49,529 nucleotides of DNA, from contig NZ_BJDZ01000020.1 in the NCBI RefSeq assembly GCF_005405405.1, positions 1 to 49,529 of the forward strand. The letters are read 5' to 3'. The stretch's first letter is position 1. The number at the start of each line of letters is the position of its first letter. Origin of the DNA: Lactiplantibacillus plajomi. GTDB lineage: Bacteria > Bacillota > Bacilli > Lactobacillales > Lactobacillaceae. Below, piece by piece: positions 1 to 9,762 of this stretch. The position numbers were made by a program, and so were the translations under genes. Under the pieces are notes generated by a model. It was not told where the DNA came from, did not search any database, and saw only the letters and a list, made by a program, of their open reading frames with translations.

Positions 1-45
1 AGAAACGGCTCCACCGCGAAAGAATATCGCGATAAAGCCGCTTAA
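1..45 (+). CDS. C-terminal tail of an unidentified protein (partial, runs off the left edge)
   Basis: From the first base an open frame reads RNGSTAKEYRDKAA and ends with TAA. It is convergent with the lipid kinase gene that follows. Only 14 residues are visible, which is too little to name a family. The charged, helix-like composition is compatible with a real C-terminus, but chance cannot be excluded. Confidence 0.35.
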   Translation, partial: RNGSTAKEYRDKAA

Positions 46-72
46 GTTACGTCCGAGAATTATATTATTTCA

Positions 73-89
73 CCTGTCAACTTGACAGG
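73..89. repeat. 17-bp palindrome (8-1-8) in a convergent intergenic gap
   Basis: CCTGTCAA, one C, TTGACAGG is a perfect inverted repeat lying between two convergent genes. It is not followed by a T-run. It could be a protein-binding site or half of a weak bidirectional terminator together with the hairpin at 99-112. Confidence 0.45.
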
Positions 90-98
90 GACTAGTAC

Positions 99-124
99 AC
101 TTCACCTGAAGTTAGGGGTTTTTG
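99..124 (+). terminator. Weak terminator-like hairpin
   Basis: ACTTCA-CC-TGAAGT forms a 6-bp stem, and a run of five to six T follows after a short gap. The loop of two bases is tight and the T-run is not directly adjacent, so this is a weak candidate for the end of the left-edge gene. Confidence 0.3.
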
Positions 125-1081
125 TTAATGATCATGAATGCTGGTATCGATCCAGAACGGGTAGGGCTGAGTTGACAGGTACAGGTCGTAGTTGCGGTTA
201 CCAATCACCTGGCCGTCCATCTGACCGATTTCAACGGAATTCACCAGTAAGTGTAAGTTGGCTTGGCGGTAGTGGTGAATAAACCGCGAGTTCAGGTGGC
301 GTCCTCCGGCGAGTAACAAGCAAAAAAGCCACGCAACCGTCCACCAGTGGGGCGTTTCGAGGACAATCAGTTCTAGCTGGTCGTCGTACAAGTTTGCTTG
401 CGGTAAAATCTTCACACCACCACCGAAGTACGGTTGGTTTGAGGTCGTGCATAGAAAAGCGTGCTTATAGTAATCACGTTGCCGACCGACGTGGACCGTC
501 AGTGAGAAGCCTTCCTGCTGAGTGTAGGCTTTTAAAGCGTTGCTAAGGTATGCCCAGTGACCCAAGCGGCCTTTCTGCTTGCTGCGATTCGTATCATCAA
601 CGATTTGGGCATCGAATCCCAGCCCCACGTTATTGACGAAGTAGCGGTGATCATTTTTCAAGGTTTCGTGATAATAACCGATGTTGAGCATCCGCGGGCG
701 CATATTATTTAAAATTTGGGCGAGGGCGATCTCCGGCTTAGTTGCCATGTCGAGTCCACGGGCAAAATCATTCCCGGAACCGCCGGGAATATAGGCGAGG
801 GGAACCTGCTGCTTGCGTGGGACGCTCATTAAGCCGTTGAGGGCTTCGTTGAGGGTTCCGTCACCACCGATGACGAGCAGAACCGGCGTCACGTCCGGTT
901 TAAACCGGGCCACCTTGGCGAACTGGGCGGCTAACCGGGTGGTGTGGCCGGCGTACTTTGAGACGTGGTAGTCAAAGTTGATTTGGCGTTGTTCCAGAAT
1001 CGGTTTGACCGTTTCCCACACCGTTTTGCCGCGACCGTTACCGGCTAGTTCGTTAATAATAATGTCGTATTCTGCAATCAA
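125..1081 (-). CDS. Diacylglycerol kinase family lipid kinase
   Basis: This is a DAGK/YegS/BmrU-family lipid kinase, which phosphorylates diacylglycerol (or a related lipid) to recycle it into phosphatidic acid at the membrane. The signature GGDGTLNE lies at residues 72-79 and GSGNDFAR at 101-108, both part of the nucleotide-binding fold. At about 318 aa the length is normal. I place the start at a TTG (1081) because GAGGTG sits 5 nt upstream. An in-frame ATG at 1096 would give 323 aa but has no ribosome-binding site. The gene lies downstream of rnjA, beyond a clear terminator, so it probably has some independent expression. Which lipid it uses (DgkB-type or sphingosine-kinase-like) cannot be told from sequence. 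Confidence 0.88.
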   Translation of the reverse strand: MIAEYDIIINELAGNGRGKTVWETVKPILEQRQINFDYHVSKYAGHTTRLAAQFAKVARFKPDVTPVLLVIGGDGTLNEALNGLMSVPRKQQVPLAYIPGGSGNDFARGLDMATKPEIALAQILNNMRPRMLNIGYYHETLKNDHRYFVNNVGLGFDAQIVDDTNRSKQKGRLGHWAYLSNALKAYTQQEGFSLTVHVGRQRDYYKHAFLCTTSNQPYFGGGVKILPQANLYDDQLELIVLETPHWWTVAWLFCLLLAGGRHLNSRFIHHYRQANLHLLVNSVEIGQMDGQVIGNRNYDLYLSTQPYPFWIDTSIHDH

Positions 1082-1106
1082 ATTTACACCTCGCATAAAT
1101 CAAGTC

Positions 1107-1119
1107 GGTCGGGCCGACC
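1107..1119 (-). repeat. Small GC-rich palindrome upstream of the lipid kinase gene
   Basis: GGTCGG-G-CCGACC is a perfect 6-1-6 inverted repeat between the rnjA terminator and the start of the lipid kinase gene. With a one-base loop it is an unlikely hairpin, so an operator is as plausible as an RNA structure. Confidence 0.35.
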
Positions 1120-1129
1120 CTTACACCAC

Positions 1130-1156
1130 AAAAAGCCGGAACAGGATCGTTCCGGC
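1130..1156 (-). terminator. Rho-independent terminator of rpoY-rnjA
   Basis: Read on the minus strand, GCCGGAAC, a 6-nt loop and GTTCCGGC are followed by TTTTT, immediately after the rnjA stop codon. Confidence 0.9.
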
Positions 1157-1162
1157 AAGTAA

Positions 1163-2839
1163 TTAGTTCATAATTAGCATCGGTAAAATCATTGGGTGAC
1201 GTTCAGTTTTATCAAACAGGAAGCTTTGGAGATCATCAATGATCGCGTTGCGAATGGTTGCTTCGCTAGCCTTATCCGACTTCATCTTGCGGCGGATCGT
1301 CCGGAAGACGTGGCGGCGGGCTTCATTGATCAGGTCGCCGGATTCACGCATGTACACGAATCCGCGTGAGAGAATGTCCGGTCCTGCTTGGATTTCTTTT
1401 TTCTTCAAGTTAATGGTGGCGACGACCACGACTAGGCCTTCTTCTGAAAGCACTTGGCGGTCACGGAGAACCACGTTACCGATATCGCCAATTCCGGACC
1501 CGTCAACGTAAACGTCACCGGCACCGAAGTGGCCCGCGACCCGCGCGGAATCCTTGGTGAAGGCGAGCACGTCGCCGTTTTCCAAAATGAAACTATGGTC
1601 AAGTGGGACACCGCACTGTTCGGCGAGTTCCGTATGAATCTTCAACATTCGGTATTCACCGTGAATCGGCATAAAGAACTTGGGCTTCATCAGACGCAAC
1701 ATTAACTTTTGTTCTTCCTGACCACCGTGGCCGGAAGTGTGAATGTTATTGACCTTACCGTGGATGACGTGGGCACCGGCTTCTTCAAGTTCGTTAATGA
1801 CGTGGTTGACACTTAAAGTGTTACCAGGAATCGGTGAACTGGAGAAGATGACCGTGTCGCCCGGTTCCACCGAAATTTGGCGGTGGGTTCCGTTAGCAAT
1901 CCGCGAAAGCGCCGCCATGGGTTCGCCCTGCGAGCCGGTACATAGAATCATGACTTTGTTGGCTGGTAGGGAACGTAGGTCGTTTGCATCCACAATGGCT
2001 TCATCGGGAATGTCTAAGTACCCCAATTCACGACCGTTGACGATGGCTGCTTCCATACTGCGACCGAAAACGGCGATTTTACGGTGGTGTTCCAAGGCCA
2101 CTTGGGCAGCTTCTTGAATCCGTGAAATGTTGGAGGCGAAGGTGGCAAAAATAATCCGACCTTCCACCCCTTCGAAAATATGACGGATCGAATGGGCGAC
2201 CCACTGTTCCGACTTGGTCCAAATCGGGCGTTCCGCGTTAGTACTATCGGACATTAACGCGAGTACGCCGTGTTCACCGAGCCGCGCCATCTTTTGTAAA
2301 TTCGGTGGCTGGTTGGTGATTGGCGTCAGGTCGAACTTGTAGTCCCCGGTTTCCACGATGGTACCAGGTGGGGTTTGCACCGCAATTCCTAAGGTGTCGG
2401 GAATCGAGTGGGTGGTTCTAAAAAACGAAACGCGGGTTTTACGGAATTTTAAGACGGTGTCTTCGTTAATTTCGTGTAACTCGGTCGTTTTTAACAAGCC
2501 GTGTTCCTCCAACTTACCCTTAATCAAGGCTAAGGCGAGGGGACCAGCGTAAATTGGGACGTTGATCTGCTTTAATAGGAACGGAATGCCCCCAATGTGA
2601 TCTTCGTGCCCGTGGGTGATTACCAGAGCTTTTATTTTTTGCTGATTTGCAACTAGATAAGAATAGTCCGGGATAACGTAGTCAATGCCGAGAAGTTCGT
2701 CTTCTGGGAATTTGATCCCCGCATCGATCAGAATAATCTCATCTTGGAATTGGACACCGTAAGTGTTTTTCCCAATTTCTCCTAAACCGCCGACTGCAAA
2801 AACAGCGGTTTCGTTATTTTTAACGTTTAACCGTTTCAT
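1163..2839 (-). CDS. rnjA: Ribonuclease J1
   Basis: RNase J1 is a metallo-beta-lactamase/beta-CASP ribonuclease with 5'-3' exonuclease and endonuclease activity, central to mRNA decay and rRNA maturation in Firmicutes. The zinc motif HGHEDH is intact at residues 76-81, and the later ligand in MPIHGEYR is His393. The 558-aa length is typical. Its ATG overlaps the stop of rpoY as ATGA, so the two are translationally coupled, an arrangement common in Bacillales and Lactobacillales. A second paralogue with altered metal ligands (RNase J2) is at 29159-30880. Together they would form the J1/J2 complex known from B. subtilis. Confidence 0.96.
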   Translation of the reverse strand: MKRLNVKNNETAVFAVGGLGEIGKNTYGVQFQDEIILIDAGIKFPEDELLGIDYVIPDYSYLVANQQKIKALVITHGHEDHIGGIPFLLKQINVPIYAGPLALALIKGKLEEHGLLKTTELHEINEDTVLKFRKTRVSFFRTTHSIPDTLGIAVQTPPGTIVETGDYKFDLTPITNQPPNLQKMARLGEHGVLALMSDSTNAERPIWTKSEQWVAHSIRHIFEGVEGRIIFATFASNISRIQEAAQVALEHHRKIAVFGRSMEAAIVNGRELGYLDIPDEAIVDANDLRSLPANKVMILCTGSQGEPMAALSRIANGTHRQISVEPGDTVIFSSSPIPGNTLSVNHVINELEEAGAHVIHGKVNNIHTSGHGGQEEQKLMLRLMKPKFFMPIHGEYRMLKIHTELAEQCGVPLDHSFILENGDVLAFTKDSARVAGHFGAGDVYVDGSGIGDIGNVVLRDRQVLSEEGLVVVVATINLKKKEIQAGPDILSRGFVYMRESGDLINEARRHVFRTIRRKMKSDKASEATIRNAIIDDLQSFLFDKTERHPMILPMLIMN

Positions 2840-3060
2840 TGATTAAACTCCGTTAGTTGAAACGCTGGATTTTTTTGTTCATAATCCAAGTAGTTACCTT
2901 CTAACGGTTCGATAAACTCAATGTTGTATTCAGTGTTATCTTCCACTAAAACGCGGGCGGCCACTTCAGTCTCTGCTTCTAAGTACAGTGACTTGGTGTT
3001 CTCCCGTTGTGGGTTCCGTTTTTTGGTTTCTTGGTAATAGACTTTGTAAATCATTAACAA
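2836..3060 (-). CDS. rpoY: RNA polymerase epsilon subunit
   Basis: This 74-aa protein matches the small YkzG/RpoY (DUF1447) family, an auxiliary subunit of Firmicute RNA polymerase. The N-terminus [20 protein letters not shown] and the pattern around [14 protein letters not shown] are characteristic. AAGGAG lies 8 nt before the ATG. It is the first gene of a two-gene unit with rnjA (4-bp overlap). Location next to rnjA is conserved in the order and supports the call. Confidence 0.93.
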   Translation of the reverse strand: MLMIYKVYYQETKKRNPQRENTKSLYLEAETEVAARVLVEDNTEYNIEFIEPLEGNYLDYEQKNPAFQLTEFNQ

Positions 3061-3080
3061 AACTCCTTATAAAAAGATTT

Positions 3081-3110
3081 ATTTAGAAACTAACGTTCTA
3101 AATAGTAGCA
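3081..3110 (-). promoter_or_regulatory. Candidate rpoY-rnjA promoter with a palindrome over the start site
   Basis: On the minus strand TGC-TACTAT forms an extended -10 (3110-3102). An 8-7-8 inverted repeat, ATTTAGAA and TTCTAAAT (3081-3103), overlaps the -10 and predicted start. I found no convincing -35 box. The inverted repeat could be an operator. Confidence 0.4.
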
Positions 3111-3137
3111 AAAATAAAAGTTTGATCCGTACACCAG

Positions 3138-3153
3138 GTTGTGTAAACACAAC
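3138..3153. promoter_or_regulatory. 16-bp palindrome in the divergent rpoY / membrane-protein intergenic region
   Basis: GTTGTGT-AA-ACACAAC is a perfect 7-2-7 inverted repeat between divergently transcribed genes. It resembles a regulator operator. It contains TTGTG half-sites like Rex boxes, but the two halves are 4 bp too close for a standard Rex site. Confidence 0.4.
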
Positions 3154-3331
3154 AATTATCTTTCATTTTAGCATAATTCCAGGAAGGTGTATACAATGTT
3201 AACTTTCTCCCAAATTATGCACGGATTAGCGATTTTTTTAGGTGAAACATGCTATGCTGATAATAAGTTTTGACCGCGAATAGCGGTGTGTTGTGAAAAC
3301 TATTACAAATGTTGGAGCGGGAGGGAAATCG

Positions 3332-3823
3332 ATGCGAACCGTTATCATTGTTGTGCTCGGTTTGATTTTAGCCGTCGTGGTTTATGAAATCCTACGGCGC
3401 CAAGTTTTAAAGCGGAGTGCGTTAAAAATCCGCCGGGCTGGTCAACGAACCGTTGACGCGGCGATGCAAGCGGCGCTTGGTCAGTTAGCGAGTGCGGTCG
3501 AGGTCCAAGAGGTTCACGGGACGATTCACTCGGTCCCGGTGGCGGATGTTTGGGGGCGGGGCGTGATGGTCTTTGAATACGTTTTGGAGACACCCGGAAT
3601 GACCACTGCCGACCTCGTTGAAGTTCGCCGACTATTTAACAACCAACTGGCGCGCTACGCACAGCGTGACCAACTAACCGCGATTCAGGCCGACCAGGCG
3701 CCATTGCGGGTCACGGATACGTGGTTACGTGACGGCCAGTTACACTTAGACGTTGCCTATCTGGTCAACCGCGCCACTCAAGAATATTTAGAAGATCTCC
3801 GTCGACTTGATCAGCATAATTAA
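3332..3823 (+). CDS. Single-pass membrane protein of unknown function
   Basis: A 163-aa protein with one N-terminal membrane segment (about residues 2-20, rich in V, I and L) followed by a basic stretch (RRQVLKRSALKIRR), suggesting the N-terminus is outside and the rest cytoplasmic. The cytoplasmic part is mixed alpha/beta without recognisable motifs. The start is the ATG at 3332, preceded by GGGAGGG at 6 nt. A GTG at 3293 in the same frame has no such site. It is a single-gene unit between a palindrome-bearing intergenic region and a strong terminator. I do not recognise the family. It is probably a conserved lactobacillar hypothetical protein. Confidence 0.75.
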   Translation: MRTVIIVVLGLILAVVVYEILRRQVLKRSALKIRRAGQRTVDAAMQAALGQLASAVEVQEVHGTIHSVPVADVWGRGVMVFEYVLETPGMTTADLVEVRRLFNNQLARYAQRDQLTAIQADQAPLRVTDTWLRDGQLHLDVAYLVNRATQEYLEDLRRLDQHN

Positions 3824-3829
3824 GCGATT

Positions 3830-3874
3830 AAAAAGGACCGGTACTTGAATTTTTTTCAAGTACCGGTCCTTTTT
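3830..3874. terminator. Strong bidirectional terminator
   Basis: AAAAAGGACCGGTACTTGAA pairs perfectly with its complement across a 5-T loop, giving A- and T-runs on both sides. It serves the rightward membrane-protein gene and the leftward def. Confidence 0.93.
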
Positions 3875-3888
3875 AAATCCTAACCAAA

Positions 3889-4449
3889 TTAAGAAATCAA
3901 AACAAGGTCGTCGTCGGCCGCAAACGGGTTGTCCATGTTGATATGATCGTAGAACAGGATACCGTGTAGGTGGTCGATTTCGTGTTGGCAAACGATTGCC
4001 GGGTAGTTCTTAAGCCGAATCTTCTTTTGTTCACCAGCCGTGTTGTAGTACCGCAGGGTAATTCGATCGTGGCGAATGACGTAACCATCAATGTCGCGAT
4101 CAACTGAAAGGCAACCTTCACCTTCCGTTAGCGCACCAGGTTGTACCGAGTGACTAATGATGACCGGGTTGATGATGACGTCCTTAAAAATCGGCGCCTT
4201 TGATTCATCTTCGGCGGGGACTAGTACCGCCGCCATCTGTTTGGAAACGTCTACTTGCGGTGCTGCTAAACCAACACCCGCCCGTAGTCCGTACTTTTTG
4301 GCTAATTCGGGATCCTGGCTGTTTTCCAAGTATTCCATCATATCCTTAGCCAACTTTTGATCAGCTTCGCTAAGCGGAAATTCAACCGGCTTAGCTTCCG
4401 CGCGTAACGTGTCGTTGCCTTCGCGGATGATATCTCGCATTTTAATCAA
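3889..4449 (-). CDS. def: Peptide deformylase
   Basis: Removes the N-formyl group from nascent proteins, using a bound Fe or Zn ion. The three family motifs are intact: GVGLAAPQ (58-65), EGCLSV (111-116, metal ligand Cys113) and HEIDH (156-160, with the two His ligands and catalytic Glu). The 186-aa length and the insertion before motif 1 place it in the Gram-positive type-2 group. I use the TTG start at 4449 because GGAGGT is 8 nt upstream. The ATG at 4440 is 17 nt away. The gene stands alone, divergent from pdhA and convergent with the membrane-protein gene. Confidence 0.95.
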   Translation of the reverse strand: MIKMRDIIREGNDTLRAEAKPVEFPLSEADQKLAKDMMEYLENSQDPELAKKYGLRAGVGLAAPQVDVSKQMAAVLVPAEDESKAPIFKDVIINPVIISHSVQPGALTEGEGCLSVDRDIDGYVIRHDRITLRYYNTAGEQKKIRLKNYPAIVCQHEIDHLHGILFYDHINMDNPFAADDDLVLIS

Positions 4450-4631
4450 TCTAAATGACCTCCAAAACTTTGCTGTGATCTGAATAGATCGCGCTGATTA
4501 CACTTACAAACTAGTTTATCATAAGCCACCAACAAATAGTAGAAAGCCGTGAGAAAATTCATGAAAGCGCCGAAAACAACAAATTCAATAGTTCACAATT
4601 TATCTAGCAAAAAAACCGTGGTCACGGGCTT

Positions 4632-4645
4632 TGAAAGGGCTTGCA
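4632..4645 (+). promoter_or_regulatory. Imperfect cre-like site overlapping the pdh -35 box
   Basis: TGAAAGGGCTTGCA matches the CcpA consensus TGNAANCGNWNNCW except for G in place of the central C. It overlaps the -35 box of the pdh promoter. Confidence 0.35.
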
Positions 4646-4669
4646 AAAAATGAAAAGCAATGGTAAATT
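4641..4669 (+). promoter_or_regulatory. pdhABCD promoter
   Basis: TTGCAA and TAAATT are separated by exactly 17 bp. The predicted start is near 4676, giving a leader of about 75 nt before pdhA. Confidence 0.7.
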
Positions 4670-4682
4670 AGATTTGTAATTA

Positions 4683-4696
4683 TGAAAACGATTACG
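4683..4696 (+). promoter_or_regulatory. Catabolite-responsive element (cre) of the pdh operon
   Basis: TGAAAACGATTACG fits the CcpA consensus TGNAANCGNWNNCW at all but the last position. It lies just downstream of the predicted transcription start, where CcpA-HPr(Ser-P) usually represses. Confidence 0.6.
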
Positions 4697-4749
4697 GATG
4701 AGTTGGCAGTGGCCACCAGCCGTACGTTCATGAAAGGGATGTGTCATTT

Positions 4750-5862
4750 ATGGACAACGAAAAACCAATTGTTGATTTTAGCGCAATCCGTGACGCACTG
4801 GGTAAGGATTACGAACCCGTGCAAGTCATGGATGGTCAGGCTAAAGTGATCAAACCTGAAATTGTCTCTAAATATTCAAACGATCAGTTAGTTGAGTTCT
4901 TGAAGCTAATGATCTGGGAACGGACATTGCACCAACGCTCCAACGCGTTAACCCGGCAAGGGCGCCTCGGTTTCTACGCCCCAACCGAAGGCCAGGAAGC
5001 TAGTGAAATGGCAAGTAATGCCGCGATGAAGCGGACCGACGTTATGTTGCCGGCCTATCGTGACATTCCACAGCTGATTCAACACGGCTTACCCGTTTAT
5101 AAAGCCTTCCTGTGGTCACGCGGACACGTACTGGGCAACGAATACCCTGAAGACTTACACGCAATGCCACCACAAATTATCATCGGTGCGCAATACGTTC
5201 AAGCTGCTGGTGTGGCCCTCGGGATCAAGAAGAATGGGACCCCGGATAAAGTTGCCTACACCTACACCGGTGACGGTGGGACGTCGCAAGGGGACTTCTA
5301 CGAAGGCATGAACTTTGCTGGTGCGTTCCAAGCACCCGCCGTCTTCTTCGTTCAAAATAACGGTTACGCGATTTCGGTTCCGCGTCGTAAACAGACGGCG
5401 GCCCGCACGTTAGCCCAAAAGGCCGTTGCTGCTGGGATTCCAAGCGTCCAAGTTGACGGGATGGACTTCCTGGCCGTTTACGAAGTTGCCAAGGCGGCCC
5501 GTGAATTTGCGGCCGCTGGTAATGGACCGGTCATGATCGAAACCTTGACCTACCGCTTTGGTCCGCATACTAACGCTGGGGACGACCCGAAGCGCTACCG
5601 GACTAAGGAAGAAGAAGAACCCTGGTTCGATAACGATCCATTGATCCGTTACCGTAAGTATTTGACGGATCAAGGCGCTTGGTCTGAAGAACAAGAAAAT
5701 GAATACGTTGAACAAGTTAAGGCAGATATTAAAGCGGCCGTAAAACAAGCGGACGATGCGCCAAAGCAAAAAATGACCGAATTCTTGGGGAATGTCTTTG
5801 AAGAACAACCACAAAACATTCAACAACAAATTACGGAATTCCAAGCAAAGGAGTCGAAGTAA
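4750..5862 (+). CDS. pdhA: Pyruvate dehydrogenase E1 component, alpha subunit
   Basis: Alpha subunit of the thiamine-diphosphate-dependent E1, which decarboxylates pyruvate and transfers the hydroxyethyl/acetyl group to lipoyl-E2. The TPP/Mg motif begins at GDGG (residues 174-177) and closes with the NN pair about 27 residues later (VQNNGYAIS). The ATG at 4750 is preceded by AAAGGGA at 10 nt. A GTG at 4741 is too close to that site. First gene of pdhABCD. The one-base gap to pdhB implies coupled translation, as expected for an alpha2beta2 partner. The complex makes acetyl-CoA when external electron acceptors are present. Confidence 0.96.
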   Translation: MDNEKPIVDFSAIRDALGKDYEPVQVMDGQAKVIKPEIVSKYSNDQLVEFLKLMIWERTLHQRSNALTRQGRLGFYAPTEGQEASEMASNAAMKRTDVMLPAYRDIPQLIQHGLPVYKAFLWSRGHVLGNEYPEDLHAMPPQIIIGAQYVQAAGVALGIKKNGTPDKVAYTYTGDGGTSQGDFYEGMNFAGAFQAPAVFFVQNNGYAISVPRRKQTAARTLAQKAVAAGIPSVQVDGMDFLAVYEVAKAAREFAAAGNGPVMIETLTYRFGPHTNAGDDPKRYRTKEEEEPWFDNDPLIRYRKYLTDQGAWSEEQENEYVEQVKADIKAAVKQADDAPKQKMTEFLGNVFEEQPQNIQQQITEFQAKESK

Positions 5863-5863
5863 C

Positions 5864-6841
5864 ATGTCAAAGAAAACTTATATTCAAGCGATTACCGATG
5901 CACTTCGATTAGAACTCGGGTCCGACGATAAGACCTTGCTGTTCGGTGAAGACGTTGGTAAGAACGGTGGGGTCTTCCGCGCCACCGATGGTCTGCAAGC
6001 TGAATTCGGCGAAGACCGTGTTTTCGACACTCCTTTAGCTGAATCCGGGATTGGCGGTTTATCGATTGGGTTAGCCCTTGAAGGGTTCCGACCGATTCCT
6101 GAAATTCAATTCTTAGGCTTCATTTTTGAAACCTTGGATTCAATTGCGGGTCAAATGTCACGGGAACGTTTTCGGACCGGTGGTACCCGTCACATGCCAA
6201 TAACGATTCGTTCACCATACGGTGGTGGGACTCATACGCCGGAAATGCACGCGGATTCATTGGAAGGCTACTTAGCCCAGATTCCTGGGTTGCGGGTGGT
6301 CACCCCTTCAAACCCGTACGATGCGAAGGGCCTATTGATTTCATCAATTCGTAATAATGACCCAGTTTTCTTCCTTGAAAACTTGAAGCTGTACCGTTCA
6401 ATGAAGGCTGATATTCCGGATGAAGCCTACACGGTACCGTTAGATAAAGCCAAGGTGGTTCGTGAAGGAACCGACATTTCGCTGATCGCTTATAGTGCCC
6501 AAGTTAACCAGTCCTTAAAGGTCGCTGAAAAACTTGAAAAAGAAGGCATCTCGGTTGAAGTGGTCGACTTACGAACGTTATCACCATTAGATGAAGAAAC
6601 GATTCTGAAGTCGGTTCAAAAGACTGGCCGTGCCGTTGCGATTCAGGAAGCTCAACGGCAAGCCGGGATCGCGGCGAACGTCGCGGCTCTGATTGCCGAA
6701 AAGGGTGCCCTTTACCTCAGTGCACCGGTTGGACGGGTGTACGCCCCGGATACGGTTTATCCGTTTGGTTTGGCCGAAGACGACTGGTTACCAGCTGAAG
6801 ATGAAATCGAAGCAAAAACGCGCGAGATTCTAAATTATTAA
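5864..6841 (+). CDS. pdhB: Pyruvate dehydrogenase E1 component, beta subunit
   Basis: Beta subunit of E1, 325 aa, the usual length. Family motifs visible are [17 protein letters not shown] near residues 25-41, [11 protein letters not shown] near 55-65 and the C-terminal [10 protein letters not shown] segment. The start is ATG 5864 with AAAGGAG 10 nt upstream, one base after the pdhA stop. An upstream in-frame ATG inside pdhA lacks a ribosome-binding site. It pairs with PdhA to form the TPP site at the subunit interface and the contact to the E2 core. Confidence 0.96.
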   Translation: MSKKTYIQAITDALRLELGSDDKTLLFGEDVGKNGGVFRATDGLQAEFGEDRVFDTPLAESGIGGLSIGLALEGFRPIPEIQFLGFIFETLDSIAGQMSRERFRTGGTRHMPITIRSPYGGGTHTPEMHADSLEGYLAQIPGLRVVTPSNPYDAKGLLISSIRNNDPVFFLENLKLYRSMKADIPDEAYTVPLDKAKVVREGTDISLIAYSAQVNQSLKVAEKLEKEGISVEVVDLRTLSPLDEETILKSVQKTGRAVAIQEAQRQAGIAANVAALIAEKGALYLSAPVGRVYAPDTVYPFGLAEDDWLPAEDEIEAKTREILNY

Positions 6842-6900
6842 TCGCGGTCACGCGACATTGAAAAGCGGCGTTTAGCGCCGTCATGAAAGGAAGATATCGA

Positions 6901-8196
6901 ATGGCTTACGAGTTTAAATTACCAGAGCTTGGTGAAGGTCTTGAAGAAGGCGAAATTGCATCATGGCTCGTAAAACCTGGCGATGAAGTCAAGGAAGACG
7001 ACTCATTAGTAGAAATTCAAAACGACAAATCGGTGGAAGAATTACCATCACCGGTTGACGGAAAAATCATTGAAATTAAAGTTCCGGAAGGTGAAACCGC
7101 TAAAATTGGTGACGTCATCGTGACAATCGATGACGGCTCGGGTGATAACGCGGAACCCGCCGCAGCGCCGGCAGCTGATCAAGCTGAGGACAAGCCGGCG
7201 GACGCCGCACCTGCAGCTACGCCAGCTGCTAACGGTGCGCCAGCCGTTGCTGACCCGAATAAGCACATTTTGGCAATGCCATCCGTACGTCAATACGCCC
7301 GTGATAAGGACATTGACATCAACTTGGTAACCGCTACCGGTGCGCATGGTCAGATCACGAAGCAGGACATTGATAATTATACCGGTGCCCCAACCGCTAC
7401 TGGAACGCCAGCACCCGAAAAGGCTGCGCCAGCGGCTGCCGAAGCAGCGCCAGCCCCAACGCCGGTTAAGCCGTACGTTTCAGATACGCCGGAATTGGAA
7501 ACGCGCGAAAAGATGACGCCGATTCGGAAAGCCATCTCTAAAGCGATGGTCAACAGTAAGCATACCGCGCCACACGTTACCTTGTTTGACGAAGTCGAAG
7601 TTAGCGCGCTGATGGCCCACCGCAAGAAGTACAAGACGATTGCCGCTGACCGCGACATCCACCTGACTTTCTTACCATACATTGTTAAGGCGTTAGTTGC
7701 CGTGCTTCAACAGTACCCACAATTTAACGCGTCGATCGACGATGCAAGTAAAGAAATCGTGTACAAGCACTACTTTAACGTTGGGGTTGCAACCGACACT
7801 GACCGGGGCTTGTTAGTACCAGTTATCAAGCACGCCGAAGCCAAGGGCTTGTTCTCGATTGCACAACAAATTACCGATAACACGCAAAAGGCTTACGATG
7901 GTAAGTTGAAAGCCAACGAAATGAGTGGCGCTTCAATGACCATTAGTAACATCGGTTCAATTGGTGGTGGCTGGTTCACGCCGGTTATCAACCAACCAGA
8001 AGTTGCGATTCTCGGGGTTGGTCGTATCGGTAAGGAACCGTACGTCAACGAAAACGACGAAATCGTGGTTGGTAAGATGCAAAAGCTTTCCTTAAGTTTC
8101 GACCACCGCTTAATCGACGGTGCGACGGCCCAAAAAGCCATGAACTTATTGAAGGAATTGTTGCATGATCCAGAATTACTATTGATGGAAGGATGA
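6901..8196 (+). CDS. pdhC: Pyruvate dehydrogenase E2, dihydrolipoamide acetyltransferase
   Basis: Core acetyltransferase of the complex. There is a single N-terminal lipoyl domain with the lipoylated Lys43 in QNDKSVEE, an Ala/Pro-rich hinge (about 83-118), a peripheral subunit-binding domain (about 121-160), a second Ala/Pro hinge (to about 190) and a catalytic domain with HRLIDG (His402, Asp406). It has 431 aa. The start ATG 6901 has AAAGGAAG at a good distance. An earlier in-frame ATG (6883) overlaps that site. The 59-nt gap to pdhB holds a small GGCGTTTAGCGCC palindrome. Fifth-codon context and neighbours leave little doubt. Confidence 0.96.
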   Translation: MAYEFKLPELGEGLEEGEIASWLVKPGDEVKEDDSLVEIQNDKSVEELPSPVDGKIIEIKVPEGETAKIGDVIVTIDDGSGDNAEPAAAPAADQAEDKPADAAPAATPAANGAPAVADPNKHILAMPSVRQYARDKDIDINLVTATGAHGQITKQDIDNYTGAPTATGTPAPEKAAPAAAEAAPAPTPVKPYVSDTPELETREKMTPIRKAISKAMVNSKHTAPHVTLFDEVEVSALMAHRKKYKTIAADRDIHLTFLPYIVKALVAVLQQYPQFNASIDDASKEIVYKHYFNVGVATDTDRGLLVPVIKHAEAKGLFSIAQQITDNTQKAYDGKLKANEMSGASMTISNIGSIGGGWFTPVINQPEVAILGVGRIGKEPYVNENDEIVVGKMQKLSLSFDHRLIDGATAQKAMNLLKELLHDPELLLMEG

Positions 8197-8203
8197 GGTC
8201 AGA

Positions 8204-9616
8204 ATGGTTGTAGGAGATTTTGCTGAAGAACGCGACACCATGATCGTGGGCGCTGGCCCAGGAGGGTACGTCGCTGCGATCCGGGCCGCTGAACTCGGCC
8301 AAAAGGTCACCATCGTTGAAAAGGAATACATCGGTGGGGTTTGCCTGAACGTTGGCTGTATTCCATCAAAAGCCCTGATCAGTGCTGGTCACCGTTATCA
8401 GGAAGCGAAGGACAGCAAGCTGTTCGGAATTAAAAACATTCAAGATCCGGTCCTTGATTTCAAGGTCACTCAGGACTGGAAGGACCACTCGGTGGTTGAC
8501 CGCTTGACCGGCGGTGTTGAAATGTTATTAAAGAAGCACAAGGTCGAAGTCGTTCGCGGTGAAGCGTACATGCATGATAACCACACGTTACGCGTGATGA
8601 ACGGCGATCATACCGGTCAGACCTACAAATTTAAGCACTTGATTTTAGCAACCGGCTCACGCCCAGTTGAAATTCCGGGCTTTAAGTTCAGTGGCCGGGT
8701 CGTGGACTCGACCGGTGGCTTGAATTTACCGGAAGTACCAAAGGAATTAGTTGTTATCGGTGGCGGCTACATCGGTTCTGAATTGGCCGGTGCGTACGCG
8801 AACCTGGGTGCCCACGTCACGATTCTTGAAGGGACCCCGTCAATTTTGCCAAACTTTGAAAAAGATATGGTTAAGTTGGTCACAAGTAGCTTCAAGAAGA
8901 AGGGCATCGACGTGATTACCAACGCGATGGCCAAGAACTCTGAGCAGGACGACAGCGGTGTCACGGTAACGTACGCGGTTGACGGTAAGGAAAACAGTAT
9001 CCACGCAGACTACGTGATGGTTACCGTTGGTCGGCGGCCGAATACCGACGACATGGGCCTGGAATACACGGACGTCAAAACGACCGACCGCGGCTTGATC
9101 GAAGTTGATCAACAGGGACGCACGGCGGCCGAGGACATCTTTGCCATCGGTGACATCGTTGCCGGGCCGGCCTTAGCCCACAAAGCCTTTGCGGAAGCAA
9201 AGGTTGCTGCCGGTGCAATTAGTGGTAAGAAGACGGCGAACGATTACGTTTCGATTCCAGCCGTCTGCTTTACCGACCCCGAATTAGCCTCAGTTGGGAT
9301 GACCAAAGCCGAAGCAGAAGAAGCGGGCCTGAAAGTTGTCGCATCCAAGTTCCCATTTGCTGGGAACGGACGTGCGATCTCCTTGGACTCGACGGACGGT
9401 TTCTTCCGCTTAGTGACGACTAAGGACGAGGGGACGATCGTTGGCGCTCAAATCGCTGGTGCGGGTGCTAGTGACCTGATTTCTGAAATGAGCGTTGCGG
9501 TCAACGGTGGCTTGAATGCCGAAGACTTAGCATTGACGGTTCACCCGCACCCAACCTTAGGCGAAGTGATCCAGGAAGCGGCCGACGTGGCCATGGGCTT
9601 CCCAACCCATATTTAA
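8204..9616 (+). CDS. pdhD: Dihydrolipoyl dehydrogenase (E3)
   Basis: FAD/NAD-dependent flavoenzyme that reoxidises the lipoyl arm of E2 and makes NADH. It shows the FAD motif GAGPGG (16-21), redox disulfide C47-x4-C52 in [13 protein letters not shown], a second nucleotide site ([11 protein letters not shown]) and the C-terminal HPHPTLGE (447-454) with catalytic His449 and Glu454. The 470-aa length is normal. It starts 7 nt after pdhC with GATGAGG as ribosome-binding site. Last gene of the operon, followed by a clear terminator. Confidence 0.97.
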   Translation: MVVGDFAEERDTMIVGAGPGGYVAAIRAAELGQKVTIVEKEYIGGVCLNVGCIPSKALISAGHRYQEAKDSKLFGIKNIQDPVLDFKVTQDWKDHSVVDRLTGGVEMLLKKHKVEVVRGEAYMHDNHTLRVMNGDHTGQTYKFKHLILATGSRPVEIPGFKFSGRVVDSTGGLNLPEVPKELVVIGGGYIGSELAGAYANLGAHVTILEGTPSILPNFEKDMVKLVTSSFKKKGIDVITNAMAKNSEQDDSGVTVTYAVDGKENSIHADYVMVTVGRRPNTDDMGLEYTDVKTTDRGLIEVDQQGRTAAEDIFAIGDIVAGPALAHKAFAEAKVAAGAISGKKTANDYVSIPAVCFTDPELASVGMTKAEAEEAGLKVVASKFPFAGNGRAISLDSTDGFFRLVTTKDEGTIVGAQIAGAGASDLISEMSVAVNGGLNAEDLALTVHPHPTLGEVIQEAADVAMGFPTHI

Positions 9617-9645
9617 CACTATCAATTAATACAGCACATACTAGC

Positions 9646-9684
9646 AAAAGCTCTGTAAAACAGTCGGTTTTACAGGGCTTTTCC
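9646..9684 (+). terminator. pdhABCD terminator
   Basis: AAAAGCTCTGTAAAAC, loop AGTCG, and GTTTTACAGGGCTTTT make a 16-bp stem with one G-U pair, ending in a T-run. Confidence 0.88.
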
Positions 9685-9762
9685 TATGATGTTGGTCATT
9701 CATCCGGACTAGACCACGTTCGGCAAATGTTACAAAAAGCTAAACTTTTCATTAATCTTTAC

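Noticed and set aside
3138-3153. Rex operator
   Set aside because: Half-sites look right (TTGTG) but a Rex box needs about 18 bp with an AT-rich spacer; here the halves are separated by two bases only.
5410-5865. Antisense open frame of about 150 codons inside pdhA
   Set aside because: It is a mirror of the pdhA codon bias, has no ribosome-binding site and encodes no recognisable protein. The same applies to many long antisense or shifted frames inside tuf, clpX, comEC and fruA.
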